A stretch of DNA of 64,000 nt, from NCBI GenBank assembly GCA_963805305.1, contig CAWDTM010000002.1:186001-250000 (forward strand). The letters run 5' to 3'. How positions within the stretch are numbered: the stretch's first letter is position 1; every line of letters starts with the position of its first letter. Below, one piece after another: positions 8,773 to 17,663 of the stretch. The notes under the pieces are model-generated. The model made no database searches. It was not told where the DNA came from and saw nothing but the letters and a program-made list of their open reading frames with translations. The DNA comes from CAVXEH01 sp963805305 (lineage in GTDB: Bacteria; Chloroflexota; Limnocylindria; QHBO01). The position numbers were made by a program, and so were the translations under genes.

Positions 8773-9426
8773 ATGTCGACCGGTCTGGTCCTGGCGGTCG
8801 CGTTCGCCTTCGCCGTGCTGGGAGCCGCCGCGGAGCGCCTGGCCAGCGTCTGGCCCGCCGACGAGGCGAGCCGTCGCGGCCCGGGCGTGCGGACTGCTGC
8901 CCTGGGGGTCCTCGCCGGTGCCGCGGGCGGCCTGGTCGCCCTGCGCTCGACCCTGCCGCTCTGGGTCACGCTGGTCTACCTGGCTCTGCTGGTTCCCATG
9001 GTCGTCCTGGCGGCCACCGACCTCGAGCAGCGGCTGCTGCCCCACCTGGTGCTCGATCCGCTGATCATCGGCGCCATCGTCTTTGTTCCCTTCAACCCCG
9101 CGGTCCCGCCGGTCGGCGCCCTCATCGGCGCAGGTGCCGCCGTGGCCTTCCTCGGCCTGACCGGCTTGCTCGTCCCGGGGGGCGTGGCGGCCGGCGACCT
9201 CTACCTCGTGGTCCCCATCGGCCTCGTGGCTGGCTGGCCCACGGTGTTCACCGCGGTCTTCGCCGGGGCCCTTCTCTCGGCGCTGGTCGGGGTCGGCTTG
9301 CTCGTGTCGCGACGCGCCGGGCTGCGCACGTACATCCCGTTCGGCCCGTTCCTGATAGCCGGCCTCGTGATCGCCCTGGCCTGGGATCCGACCCTGCTGG
9401 GTTCCGCCGCCCTGCTCGTCCCCTGA
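8773..9426 (+). CDS. Prepilin-peptidase-like integral membrane protein (A24 family)
   Basis: 217 residues, about seven hydrophobic segments. It resembles the peptidase half of PilD/TadV enzymes, which cleave type IV pilin-like leader peptides at the inner face of the membrane. The first catalytic Asp lies in ATDLEQRLLP and the second in GVAAGDLYL, where the usual GxGD reads AAGD. The closing IPFGPFLIAG is the family's PFGPFL signature. The N-terminal methylase domain is absent, as in TadV. No pilin genes are nearby, so its substrates are elsewhere or it has diverged. Confidence 0.8.
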   Translation: MSTGLVLAVAFAFAVLGAAAERLASVWPADEASRRGPGVRTAALGVLAGAAGGLVALRSTLPLWVTLVYLALLVPMVVLAATDLEQRLLPHLVLDPLIIGAIVFVPFNPAVPPVGALIGAGAAVAFLGLTGLLVPGGVAAGDLYLVVPIGLVAGWPTVFTAVFAGALLSALVGVGLLVSRRAGLRTYIPFGPFLIAGLVIALAWDPTLLGSAALLVP

Positions 9427-9477
9427 TTCCCGCGGGCCCGTCGATCGACGTCGGCGACCCTCCACCGGGGGTTCCCA

Positions 9478-9557
9478 GGCGGTGTATGCTGTCACCGCCC
9501 TCGTGCCCCGGCGGGAAACCGCCGATTCAAGTCCGTCTGCGCTCCGCCGCCCGGCGG
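9478..9557 (+). other. Structured leader upstream of the M23 peptidase gene
   Basis: Three stable hairpins follow one another: GGCGGTG/CACCGCC (9478-9499), GGCGG-GAAA-CCGCC (9510-9523, a GNRA tetraloop) and CCGCC-GCCC-GGCGG (9544-9557). They precede the peptidase start by about 50 bases. No known riboswitch consensus was recognised. Confidence 0.35.
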
Positions 9558-9607
9558 CATACGGATGGATCGTTGCGAGCACCGGCCACCGACCCGAGAG
9601 GAGGCGC

Positions 9608-10906
9608 ATGTCGTTCGTCCGCCGCCGCCGCGCCGCGGTTCTTGGCGCAGCGGTGATCATTGCCCTGGTCGTCATGCCGCGTGGAAGCACGACGGTGCTG
9701 GCGGGGGATCCGGACGTCAACGGCGCGCTGGCGCAGCAGCAGCAGATGCAGCAGCAGCTCGCCCAGCAGCAGGCGGCGCTCGCATCCCTGGTGGAGACCC
9801 AGTCATCGTTGGGTTCCGACCTCCAGCAGATCTCGGGCGATCTCGCCGCGGTGGGGGTGGCGATCGACGACGCGCAGACCCGGCTGCGGGCCATGTCCCT
9901 GGAGCTGCAGGACGCACGCGCTCAGCTGGGCGTCTACCGGTCCCAGATCACGAACCTGGCCGCCAGCCTCGGGAAGATCGAGGGCGAAATAGGGACCAGC
10001 ACGGCGAACCTGAGCAGTCGGGAAGCGCTGCTGCAGGACCACCTGCGCGCGGCCTACCGCGAGAGCCAGGTCTCCGTGCTCGAGGTGGTCCTCTCGTCGC
10101 AGTCGTTTTCCCAGACCGCGGCCGTTCTGGGCGACATGCTCACCCTGTCCGACGGTGACCGCCAGCTCGCGGACCAGATCCGTACGGCACGAGCCCAGCT
10201 CCAGATCCGGGAGGCGACCCTGCGGGACGGCCGGACCACCCTCGCGGGGCTGGAGCAGGCGGCGGCGAGTCGTGCGGCGACGCTCGCGGCCCAGCAGCGC
10301 GAGCTGGATCTTGCGCAGCAGGCCCTGAACGCGAAGAAGGCGAAGCTCGAGAAGCTGCAGGCGGCGGAGCAGGCACAGCTCGCCGCGGCACGGACCGATG
10401 CGGACGCGTACCGCCAGAAGATCGCCGACCAGGAAGCAGCCCTCACGGGTCAGTCCGAGCTGATCGCCAGCCTCAAGCAGGCGGCTGACAAGCTCGACGT
10501 CGCGTACCACGGGCGCTTCGACTGGCCGCTGATCGGCGACTTCGTCGTGACCCAGGAGTTCGGGCACACCTCGTTCGAATCGTTCCACTCCGGGATCGAC
10601 CTCGCCTACACCTCCCCCATCTGCGGCGGGCCCATCTACGCCGCGGCGGACGGCGTGGTCCTTGCCGACGGCCGGCCGAACGCGCAGTACGGGGACACGG
10701 CGATCGGCGTCATCATCGGCCACAGCCAGCGGCTGCAGACGTGGTACTGGCACCTGTCGCGCGAGGTGGTGTCGGTGGGGCAGTCCGTGCGCGCGGGTGA
10801 CATCATCGGCTACGAGGGTGCCACCGGCTGGGCGACCGGCTGCCATCTGCACTTCCAGGTGATGTTCGACGACCAGCCCGTCAACCCGCGCCAGTACCTC
10901 CCCTGA
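9608..10906 (+). CDS. Coiled-coil M23 family peptidoglycan endopeptidase (EnvC/NlpD-like)
   Basis: 432 residues, secreted or membrane-tethered. A signal-like segment (about 8-31) precedes a long Gln/Ala-rich coiled coil (about 38-300), then a C-terminal LytM/M23 domain. Zinc ligands are in place: HSGID (His327, Asp331) and CHLHF (His413, His415), with GHSQRLQTWYWHLS between. Full-length coiled-coil M23 proteins either cut cross-links or activate amidases at division; with all ligands present a direct hydrolase is likely. ATG 9608 follows GAGAGGAGG. It lies upstream of a class A PBP, fitting coordinated wall growth. Confidence 0.92.
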   Translation: MSFVRRRRAAVLGAAVIIALVVMPRGSTTVLAGDPDVNGALAQQQQMQQQLAQQQAALASLVETQSSLGSDLQQISGDLAAVGVAIDDAQTRLRAMSLELQDARAQLGVYRSQITNLAASLGKIEGEIGTSTANLSSREALLQDHLRAAYRESQVSVLEVVLSSQSFSQTAAVLGDMLTLSDGDRQLADQIRTARAQLQIREATLRDGRTTLAGLEQAAASRAATLAAQQRELDLAQQALNAKKAKLEKLQAAEQAQLAAARTDADAYRQKIADQEAALTGQSELIASLKQAADKLDVAYHGRFDWPLIGDFVVTQEFGHTSFESFHSGIDLAYTSPICGGPIYAAADGVVLADGRPNAQYGDTAIGVIIGHSQRLQTWYWHLSREVVSVGQSVRAGDIIGYEGATGWATGCHLHFQVMFDDQPVNPRQYLP

Positions 10907-10925
10907 GGCACCGCTCCGTGACGGG

Positions 10926-10946
10926 GCTCACCGACGAGCGGTGAGC
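10926..10946 (+). terminator. Hairpin after the M23 gene
   Basis: GCTCACCG pairs perfectly with CGGTGAGC across a 5-base loop, 20 bases after the stop. No T-tract, so it may only weaken read-through into the PBP gene. Confidence 0.45.
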
Positions 10947-10989
10947 ACGATTCGACCGATGACCCGCCCCCCTGCTACCGTAGCGCGCG

Positions 10990-13767
10990 ATGCATCCGGC
11001 CATGCAGCGGCGCCGCCATCGGTTGATGATCCGCCGCACCACGGGCCGCCGCGGTCGGCGGCAGGGCCTGGCGACCTTCCTCGTCGCCTCGGGCGTTGTC
11101 CTCGTCGCGCTTGTTGCCGGATCGGTGATCGGCACCGGCGGTGCCATGTTCGCCGCCTACAACTACTTCGCCGCGGACCTGCCGTCGCCGAACATCCTGG
11201 ACGACATCCAGCTTCCGCAGTCGACCCTGATCTACGACCGCACCGGGAACACGCTCCTCGCCCGCTTCGAGTGCCAGAACCGCGAGTCGGTCTCCTTCCA
11301 GGACGTCCCGCAGGCCATCGTGGATGCCACCGTCGCGGTCGAGGACAAGACCTTCTGGTCCAACTCGGGCGTCGATTTCAACGCGACCGTGGCGGCGTTC
11401 CTCCAGAACCTCGCGGCCGGGCAGGTGGTCCGCGGCGCATCGACGATCACGCAGCAGGTCATCAAGTACGCGGGGTCGATCAAGGAGGCGGAGCAGACGG
11501 CCGCATCGGCCACCCCCGTCGCCAGCGCGGAGGCGGAGGCCCAGGCGACCGCCCAGTCCGAGGCCGACATCTGCAAGCCGCCGGAGCTCACCTTCCTCAA
11601 CGGTCGGACCTACGTCGACAAGATCAAGGAGAACATCCTCGCCCTGCAGGTGACCGCCGCCTACCCCGGCCGCGCCGGCAAGGAGAAGATCCTCGAGACG
11701 TACCTGAACCTGATCTTCTACGGCAACGGGTCCTATGGCATCAAGGCGGCCGCCGCGAACTACTTCGGCATCACCGACCTGTCGCAGCTGACGCTGGCCC
11801 AGGCCGCCTTCCTGGCGGGGATTCCGCAGCTCCCCAGCGTCTACGACCCGTACCTCAACCCGGCGGGGCCCGGACCGGCCATCGCGCGGCGCGACGAGGT
11901 CCTCTCGCGCATGCTGGACAGCGGGTACATCACCCGGGCCGAGTACAACACCGCGGTCGCCACGACCTGGGAGGAGATGAACCCATCCCGGGTGACCAGC
12001 GTGCTGAAGGAGCCGCAGTTCGCGTTCCGGGTGGAGGGCGAGGCAGAGCAGATCCTGGCAAAGCTCGGCTACAAGAACCCGGCACAGGAGTTCCGGACCG
12101 GCGGCTTCAGGGTGATCACCACGCTCGACTACGGGCTCCAGCAGCAGGCCAAGGCCGTGGTGAAGAACTACGTCGCCTCTTTCCAGAAGAAGGGGTTCGA
12201 CGCCCACAACGGCGCGCTCGTCGCGGTCGACTCATCGACCGGCGAGATCATCTCCTACGTCGGGAGCGTGGATTACTACAACCGCAAGGACCCCCGCGTC
12301 CAGGGCCAGTTCGACGTTGCGGGGCTTGGGCAGCGCCAGATCGGGTCCGCCTTCAAGCCCATCACCTACACGAGCGCCTTCCAGGCACGCAGGGCTACCC
12401 CGGCGACCATGCTCGTCGACACGGCCACGGACTTCGGCGGTGGCTACACGCCGCAGGACGCCGACAAGGCAGAGCGCGGCCCGCTGCTGGCCATGGACGC
12501 CCTGCACTACTCGCTGAACATCCCATCGGTCAAGGTCCAGGCGCTCGTCACCCCCGACGTGACGGCCCGGTTCGCCGAATCGATCGGTCTCGCCAGCTCC
12601 GACTACATCCTGGGCCTCCACCCCGGCCTGACCCTGACGCTCGGCTCCGTGCCGGTGAACCTGACCAAGGCGACCCAGACCTACGAGATGTTCGCCAACC
12701 AGGGGACCATCCACCCGGCCACGACGATCGTGGAGATCCGGGATCGGAACAACCGGCTCATCTACTCGATCGACCAGAACGCGCCGACACCCATCCAGGC
12801 CGTCTCGCCCCAGGTCGCTTACCTGACCCACTGGATCCTGGAGGGCAACACGAACCCCCGGGTGAACATCTGGTGGGGTCCGCAGGCCGAGCTCTCGACG
12901 GTGTACGGCAAGCCCACCTCCGGCACCCGCCGCCACGCCGGCGTGAAGACCGGGACGACGAACGACTACAAGGACCTCGCCACCTTCGGATACGTCCCGG
13001 GCAGCCTGGTGACCGGCGTCTGGGTCGGGAACAACAACCAGGAGCCGATGACCGGTCCCGGTGAGTTCCTCGCCGCATACGGGCCGCTCCTCATGTGGCA
13101 CGACTTCATGGACATCGCGCTCAACAAGCCGTGGGACTGGAACAACAAGGCCGTGGCCCCCGCCGCCGACTTCCCGAAGCCCACTGGCGTGACCATGACC
13201 TCGGTCTGCCGCTGGACGGGCCTGGCGCCCTCGGCCGCATGCCCCCAGACGGTCAGCGTGCCGCTGCTCGACGGGACGGAGCCCGGCCCCGACACGTCGT
13301 GGGTGAATGGATGCCTGGACCTGGCCAAGTTCGCACAGGACCAGGGGCGGCCCGCAGCCTGGCAGGTCGCCAACCGCGTCTTTGCCGACCGCCAGGTCAA
13401 CGGCGACCTCCGGGGCGGCAAGCCGCCCGCGGGCGCGAGCCCGGCGCCGAACCCCCTCTTCTACCGGTACGGGCTGACGACTGTGCCCGGCGTGGGGCAC
13501 TGGCCGTCGCTGTGCGGCGAGAAACGGGCAACGCCCACGCCGAGCCCCACCCCGGAGGGGTCGGGCGGTCCGTTCCCGTCAGTCAGCGGTGGTCCCTTCC
13601 CCAGCATCTGCAAGAAGGGACACACGTGCTCACCTGCACCGCTCACCACCACCTCGGCAGCTGCCAGCGGCGGCACGCCGTCCATGCCGCTCGCCGTCTT
13701 CGTGGTCCCGTTCCTGGCCGGTGGCATCCCGTACCTGAGACGGCTCCGCCGGAGGCCGCGCCGCTGA
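10990..13767 (+). CDS. Class A penicillin-binding protein (transglycosylase/transpeptidase)
   Basis: 925 residues, bifunctional peptidoglycan synthase. A basic N-terminus and one membrane span (about 27-57) precede a GT51 glycosyltransferase domain with catalytic Glu118 in VAVEDKTFW and RGASTITQQ. Unusually, an Ala/Glu/Ser-rich insert (about 165-195) splits the GT51 domain before KIKENILALQ. The transpeptidase domain has SAFK (Ser453, Lys456), SLN (Ser508) and KTGT (Lys653). After a Pro/Ser/Gly-rich tail there is a second hydrophobic segment near the C-terminus followed by Arg-rich residues, which is rare in this family. ATG 10990 is the furthest upstream; ATG 11002 is also possible. Confidence 0.95.
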   Translation: MHPAMQRRRHRLMIRRTTGRRGRRQGLATFLVASGVVLVALVAGSVIGTGGAMFAAYNYFAADLPSPNILDDIQLPQSTLIYDRTGNTLLARFECQNRESVSFQDVPQAIVDATVAVEDKTFWSNSGVDFNATVAAFLQNLAAGQVVRGASTITQQVIKYAGSIKEAEQTAASATPVASAEAEAQATAQSEADICKPPELTFLNGRTYVDKIKENILALQVTAAYPGRAGKEKILETYLNLIFYGNGSYGIKAAAANYFGITDLSQLTLAQAAFLAGIPQLPSVYDPYLNPAGPGPAIARRDEVLSRMLDSGYITRAEYNTAVATTWEEMNPSRVTSVLKEPQFAFRVEGEAEQILAKLGYKNPAQEFRTGGFRVITTLDYGLQQQAKAVVKNYVASFQKKGFDAHNGALVAVDSSTGEIISYVGSVDYYNRKDPRVQGQFDVAGLGQRQIGSAFKPITYTSAFQARRATPATMLVDTATDFGGGYTPQDADKAERGPLLAMDALHYSLNIPSVKVQALVTPDVTARFAESIGLASSDYILGLHPGLTLTLGSVPVNLTKATQTYEMFANQGTIHPATTIVEIRDRNNRLIYSIDQNAPTPIQAVSPQVAYLTHWILEGNTNPRVNIWWGPQAELSTVYGKPTSGTRRHAGVKTGTTNDYKDLATFGYVPGSLVTGVWVGNNNQEPMTGPGEFLAAYGPLLMWHDFMDIALNKPWDWNNKAVAPAADFPKPTGVTMTSVCRWTGLAPSAACPQTVSVPLLDGTEPGPDTSWVNGCLDLAKFAQDQGRPAAWQVANRVFADRQVNGDLRGGKPPAGASPAPNPLFYRYGLTTVPGVGHWPSLCGEKRATPTPSPTPEGSGGPFPSVSGGPFPSICKKGHTCSPAPLTTTSAAASGGTPSMPLAVFVVPFLAGGIPYLRRLRRRPRR

Positions 13768-13795
13768 CGGGTATGGCCGCGGGTAGAATCACCGT

Positions 13796-15073
13796 GTGCC
13801 GACCGTCCTGACCCTCATCCTGGCCGGTGGCGAAGGTGAGCGTCTCTCCATCCTCTCGCAGGTGCGCGCCAAGCCCGGCGTGCCCTTCGGGGGGAAGTAC
13901 CGGATCATCGACTTCGCTCTGAGCAACACGGTGAACTCCGGGCTGAACGACGTGGCGGTCCTGACCCAGTACGCGCCGCGATCGCTGATCGACCACATCG
14001 GCCTGGGCAGGCCATGGGATCTCGACCGATCGCGCGGCGGCGTGGCGCTCCTCCAGCCCTATATCGGCCGCGGACGCGCTCGTGACTGGTACCGCGGCAC
14101 GGCAGACGCGGTCCTCCAGAACCGCGAGTTCATCACCGACCGCAGTCCGGAGCTGGTGCTGGTCCTCGCCGGCGACCATGTCTACAAGATGGACTACCGG
14201 CCCTTCATCGCGATGCACACCGACCGGGGCGCGGACGTGACGGTGGCGGTCCGGCGCGTGCCGATCGAGGAGGCGCACCGCTTCGGCATCCTCGACGTGA
14301 ACGCCGAGGGGCGAGTCACCGACTTCATCGAGAAGCCCGCCAACCCGCCGTCCAACCTGGTGAGCATGGGCGTCTACGTGTTTTCGCTCAGTGCGCTGCT
14401 CGAGCAGCTGCACCCCGACCGCATCGACTTCGGCCGCGACATCCTGCCCGCCATGGTCAACGGCGGCCGGCCCGTCTACGCCTACGAGTACAGCGGCTAC
14501 TGGGAGGACGTGGGGACGGTGGAGAGCTACTGGCGCTCGAACCTGGACCTGCTCTCGGACCATCCGGGCATCAACCTCTACGACCGGCCCTGGCTCATCT
14601 ATACGAAGAGCGAGGAGCGGGCGCCGGCGCTCATCGGCTCGGACGCCCGCGTCGAGCGCAGCATGGTCAGCCATGGATGCATCGTCCATGGAAGCGTGGA
14701 GCACAGCGTCCTCTCGCCGGGGGTCGTCGTGGAGGCCGGCGCCGTGGTCCGCGACTCCATCGTCATGTTCGACACCGTCGTCCAGGCCGGAGCGGTGCTC
14801 GACCGTGCCATCGTCGACAAGGGCTGCCTGATCGGCCACGGGGCGGTCGTGGGCGACGGTGACGACCTGCGGCCCAACCGCAAGGAGCCGGAGCGCCTGT
14901 ATGCGGGCCTGACCCTGGTCGGCAAGCGGGCGACCGTGCCGCCCGGTGTGCACGTGGGGCGCAACTGCCGCATCGATCCCGGTGTCGGCCCCGCCGAGTT
15001 CGCGCGTCGTCGCCGGATCCGGTCGGGGGAGACCGTCTCGGTCGCCAGTCACCAGGGCGCCGCCGAAGGTTGA
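13796..15073 (+). CDS. glgC: Glucose-1-phosphate adenylyltransferase
   Basis: 425 residues. Makes ADP-glucose for glycogen synthesis. The N-terminal nucleotidyltransferase core has LILAGGEGERL, RAKPGVPFGGKYRIIDFAL and YSGYWEDVGTVESYW, all diagnostic. The C-terminal third is a left-handed beta-helix of hexapeptide repeats (ARVERSMVSHG, GAVVRDSIVM). Start is GTG 13796, set by the conserved strand beginning two residues later. It overlaps the next gene by one base (TGATG) and heads a run of four tightly spaced genes. No other glycogen genes are in the window. Confidence 0.96.
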   Translation: MPTVLTLILAGGEGERLSILSQVRAKPGVPFGGKYRIIDFALSNTVNSGLNDVAVLTQYAPRSLIDHIGLGRPWDLDRSRGGVALLQPYIGRGRARDWYRGTADAVLQNREFITDRSPELVLVLAGDHVYKMDYRPFIAMHTDRGADVTVAVRRVPIEEAHRFGILDVNAEGRVTDFIEKPANPPSNLVSMGVYVFSLSALLEQLHPDRIDFGRDILPAMVNGGRPVYAYEYSGYWEDVGTVESYWRSNLDLLSDHPGINLYDRPWLIYTKSEERAPALIGSDARVERSMVSHGCIVHGSVEHSVLSPGVVVEAGAVVRDSIVMFDTVVQAGAVLDRAIVDKGCLIGHGAVVGDGDDLRPNRKEPERLYAGLTLVGKRATVPPGVHVGRNCRIDPGVGPAEFARRRRIRSGETVSVASHQGAAEG

Positions 15074-15648
15074 TGGGCCCCGCTTCCCCGCCCATCGACG
15101 CCTGGCTCGCCGAGCTGGGCATCGAGGTCGTGGGCGCCTCAGGCACGCCGGACGATGACGCGCTGAGCCGTGACGTCGTCGTGGATGGTGAGCGCCGGTT
15201 CGACCTGCGGGTCACCGTCGCGTGGGTCGCGGGCGTGGGCCTGTCCCTGTGGGCCTACTACGGCCTGGAGGCCATGGAGGTGCCGCGGCGGGTCCTGCAC
15301 CGGATGCTTCGCGCCAACTTCGAGTACCCGCACGTCAAGTTCGCGATGACGGAGGACGACCGGCCGATGCTGGTCACCGAGCTGCCGCCCGACGCCGTGA
15401 GCGCCGGGGAGCTGGCCCGCGGCCTCGTCCGGCTCGCAGTCGTCGCCGACAGGCTCCTGGAAGAGACCTCGTCGGCCGTCGCGGACCGCGGTCTCCTGCC
15501 GGACTGGCAGGACAGGGTGAGCCGCAACGCGACGCTCCTGGCGGCGTACCGGCCGGAGGTCCTCGCCGAGATGCCACCCTGGGAGCCGCCGCAGCCGCGG
15601 GGCCGGCGTCGCGGTCTCGGAGCATGGCTGCGCGGGACGCCGCGGTGA
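15073..15648 (+). CDS. YbjN-like domain protein, function unknown
   Basis: 191 residues, no signal or membrane span. The middle (RVTVAWVAGVGLSLWAYYGL ... RMLRANFEYPHVKFAMTEDD) resembles YbjN/type III chaperone-like folds, small alpha/beta proteins often regulatory or chaperone-like. The C-terminus is Arg/Pro-rich. ATG 15073 shares its A with the GlgC stop, and the stop overlaps the next GTG, so translation is coupled on both sides. The family call rests on pattern only. Confidence 0.6.
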   Translation: MGPASPPIDAWLAELGIEVVGASGTPDDDALSRDVVVDGERRFDLRVTVAWVAGVGLSLWAYYGLEAMEVPRRVLHRMLRANFEYPHVKFAMTEDDRPMLVTELPPDAVSAGELARGLVRLAVVADRLLEETSSAVADRGLLPDWQDRVSRNATLLAAYRPEVLAEMPPWEPPQPRGRRRGLGAWLRGTPR

Positions 15649-17663
15649 GCGCCTCGCTGCGCCACCCCACTGCGCGCACCGGCGCGGGCCTCCTGGTTGC
15701 CGCCACCCTTCTGGCGTCCTGGCTTGGCGTAGCGGCGAGTCCGGTCGCCGTCCGCGGAGCGAATCCGTACGCGATGGCCACCGTCGCGACCTACACGGTG
15801 GACCCCGATGCCGGCGTCGTGGACGTCTCGGTGGCCGTCACCTTCACGAACACGACGCCCGATCCAGCCGGACGCTACAGCGTCTTCCGCAGCGTGCCCA
15901 TCCCGGTCCAGGACGGTGCGCAGATGGTGGCCGCGCACGATGGGAGCGGTGCGCTGACCGCCGAGCTGGGCGGGAGCGGCTCCGCGGGCGGGACCGTCGC
16001 CACGGTCAGCCTGCGCACGCCGTTGCGCTACCGCAAGGTCGCCACCTTCACCTTCGCCTATCGACTGGCCGACGGGGCAAACCCCCGCATCCGCGTCCGT
16101 GGGTCGGCGATCGTGGTGCCCATCTGGAGCTACGGGACCTCCGGGTCCGTCACGGTCCACCTGCCGCTGGGCTTCACGGTTGCCACCCGGGGCGCAACGC
16201 TGACCGCCGCCCCAGCGCCGGATGCGACGGTCCTGAGCAGCGGGCCCATCGAGGATCCGGCCACCTGGCTCGCGCTGCTGACGGCGACCCGACCCGCGGC
16301 CTACGAGACGGTCACCCGCAGCGTCCCGCTGGAGGGGGGCACCATGGATCTGCGCGTGCGCGCCTGGGAGGACGATCCGACCTGGGGCAGCGAGGTCCTG
16401 AACCTGCTCGCCGACGGCCTGCCCGCCCTGCAGGCCCAGATCGGGCTGCCCTACCACGGCGTGGGCCCCATGGTCGTCACGGAGTCGCTGCCGGTGGGTG
16501 GCGGGCAGCTCGAGGAGTCGGCCCCGGGCGCCCAGGAGATCGCCGTCTCCTTCGACGCGTCGCCGTTCACGGTGCTCCACCAGGCCGCGCACGTGTGGCT
16601 GGGCAGCGCGTTGATCTCGGATCGCTGGATCCGCGAGGGGATTGCCTCCGAGGCTGCGGCACGCGCCGCTGCACAGCTCGATTATTCGCTTCCCTACGTC
16701 CCCGCCGCGGAGGCGAAGAGCCGCACGGCGTCCGCGATGCCCCTCGATGCATGGGGGAAGGGGACCGGTGATCCCGCGAGCGCGGCCACCGACGCCTGGG
16801 CCTACGCGTCAGCGTGGGACCTTGTCGACCGCATCGTGATCGCGGTCGGCCAGGAGACCCTGCAGGAGGTGCTGGCCCGGGTGAACGCGGGGATCGGCGC
16901 CTATGCCCCGACCGGCACGGAGACCGCGTCGACGGCCGTCGGCAGTCCATTGCCGCTCGACACGCACCGCTTCCTGGACCAGCTCGAGCAGTTGTCCGGG
17001 CGGGATCTCGACGCCCTCTTTGCCGCGGAGGTGTTCGCGCCCGCCGAGCGCCCGGATCTGGACCTCCGAACCGCAGCGCGGGTGGACTACGCATCCCTGG
17101 GCACCACGGTGGGCGATTGGGGGATCCCCGACACCATTCGGGGACTCATGGAGGGCTGGCACTTCGACGAAGCGCGAGGCGCCATCGCCGACGCGATCGC
17201 CTGGTGGCGGCAGCGGGACGGGTTCATCGCGCAGGTTCGTGACGCGGGGCTCGCGGCCCCGGTCCGCCTGCGTGACCTCTGGCGTTCGCACGGCGGGGAT
17301 GCCACCGCGAGCGCGGAGCTCGCCTCGGAGGCAGCCCTGGTCGGCGCCTATCGGAGCGCGGCGGAGCAGATCGGGGGAGCCCCGAACCCCATCGAGCGGC
17401 TGGGGCTGCTGGGGCAGCCCACCCCCACGGAGCTGCTGGCCACCGCGGCGGGCCTGTTCGCAGACGGTGATCTGTCCGGGGCCGCCGACGGCATCAGCCA
17501 TGCCCTCTCCGCCGATCGCGACGCCCAGGCCGCGGGCGTGGTCCGGCTGGCCATCATCCTCGCAACGCTGGCGGTCCTGGCCGCCGCCGACACCCTCGTC
17601 AGGCGGCGTCGCAGGCCGCGCGCAGGCCAGCCTCCCGGCGCTGGTACACTGCCGCCACGATGA
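15645..17663 (+). CDS. Membrane-tethered gluzincin-like protein with degenerate active site
   Basis: 672 residues. N-terminal hydrophobic segment (about 14-36), large extracytoplasmic region, and one C-terminal span (about 628-650) followed by Arg-rich residues. Beta-rich N-terminal half, then a helical domain with HQAAHVWLG at 312-320 and WIREGIASE at 328-336. This mirrors the HExxH...WxxEG arrangement of M1/peptidase MA gluzincins, but the catalytic Glu is Gln313, so hydrolysis is unlikely. GTG 15645 overlaps the preceding stop (GTGA); ATG 15624 in the same frame is the alternative. The function is unknown. Confidence 0.75.
   Translation: MSASLRHPTARTGAGLLVAATLLASWLGVAASPVAVRGANPYAMATVATYTVDPDAGVVDVSVAVTFTNTTPDPAGRYSVFRSVPIPVQDGAQMVAAHDGSGALTAELGGSGSAGGTVATVSLRTPLRYRKVATFTFAYRLADGANPRIRVRGSAIVVPIWSYGTSGSVTVHLPLGFTVATRGATLTAAPAPDATVLSSGPIEDPATWLALLTATRPAAYETVTRSVPLEGGTMDLRVRAWEDDPTWGSEVLNLLADGLPALQAQIGLPYHGVGPMVVTESLPVGGGQLEESAPGAQEIAVSFDASPFTVLHQAAHVWLGSALISDRWIREGIASEAAARAAAQLDYSLPYVPAAEAKSRTASAMPLDAWGKGTGDPASAATDAWAYASAWDLVDRIVIAVGQETLQEVLARVNAGIGAYAPTGTETASTAVGSPLPLDTHRFLDQLEQLSGRDLDALFAAEVFAPAERPDLDLRTAARVDYASLGTTVGDWGIPDTIRGLMEGWHFDEARGAIADAIAWWRQRDGFIAQVRDAGLAAPVRLRDLWRSHGGDATASAELASEAALVGAYRSAAEQIGGAPNPIERLGLLGQPTPTELLATAAGLFADGDLSGAADGISHALSADRDAQAAGVVRLAIILATLAVLAAADTLVRRRRRPRAGQPPGAGTLPPR

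Noticed and set aside
9478..9607. c-di-AMP, c-di-GMP or cobalamin riboswitch upstream of the M23 gene
   Set aside because: None of the conserved blocks of those riboswitches could be placed; only generic hairpins are seen.
10941..13064. Plus-strand open frame of about 700 residues
   Set aside because: Runs in another frame of the PBP gene, which has all catalytic motifs; the alternative translation is low-complexity Arg/Gly/Pro.
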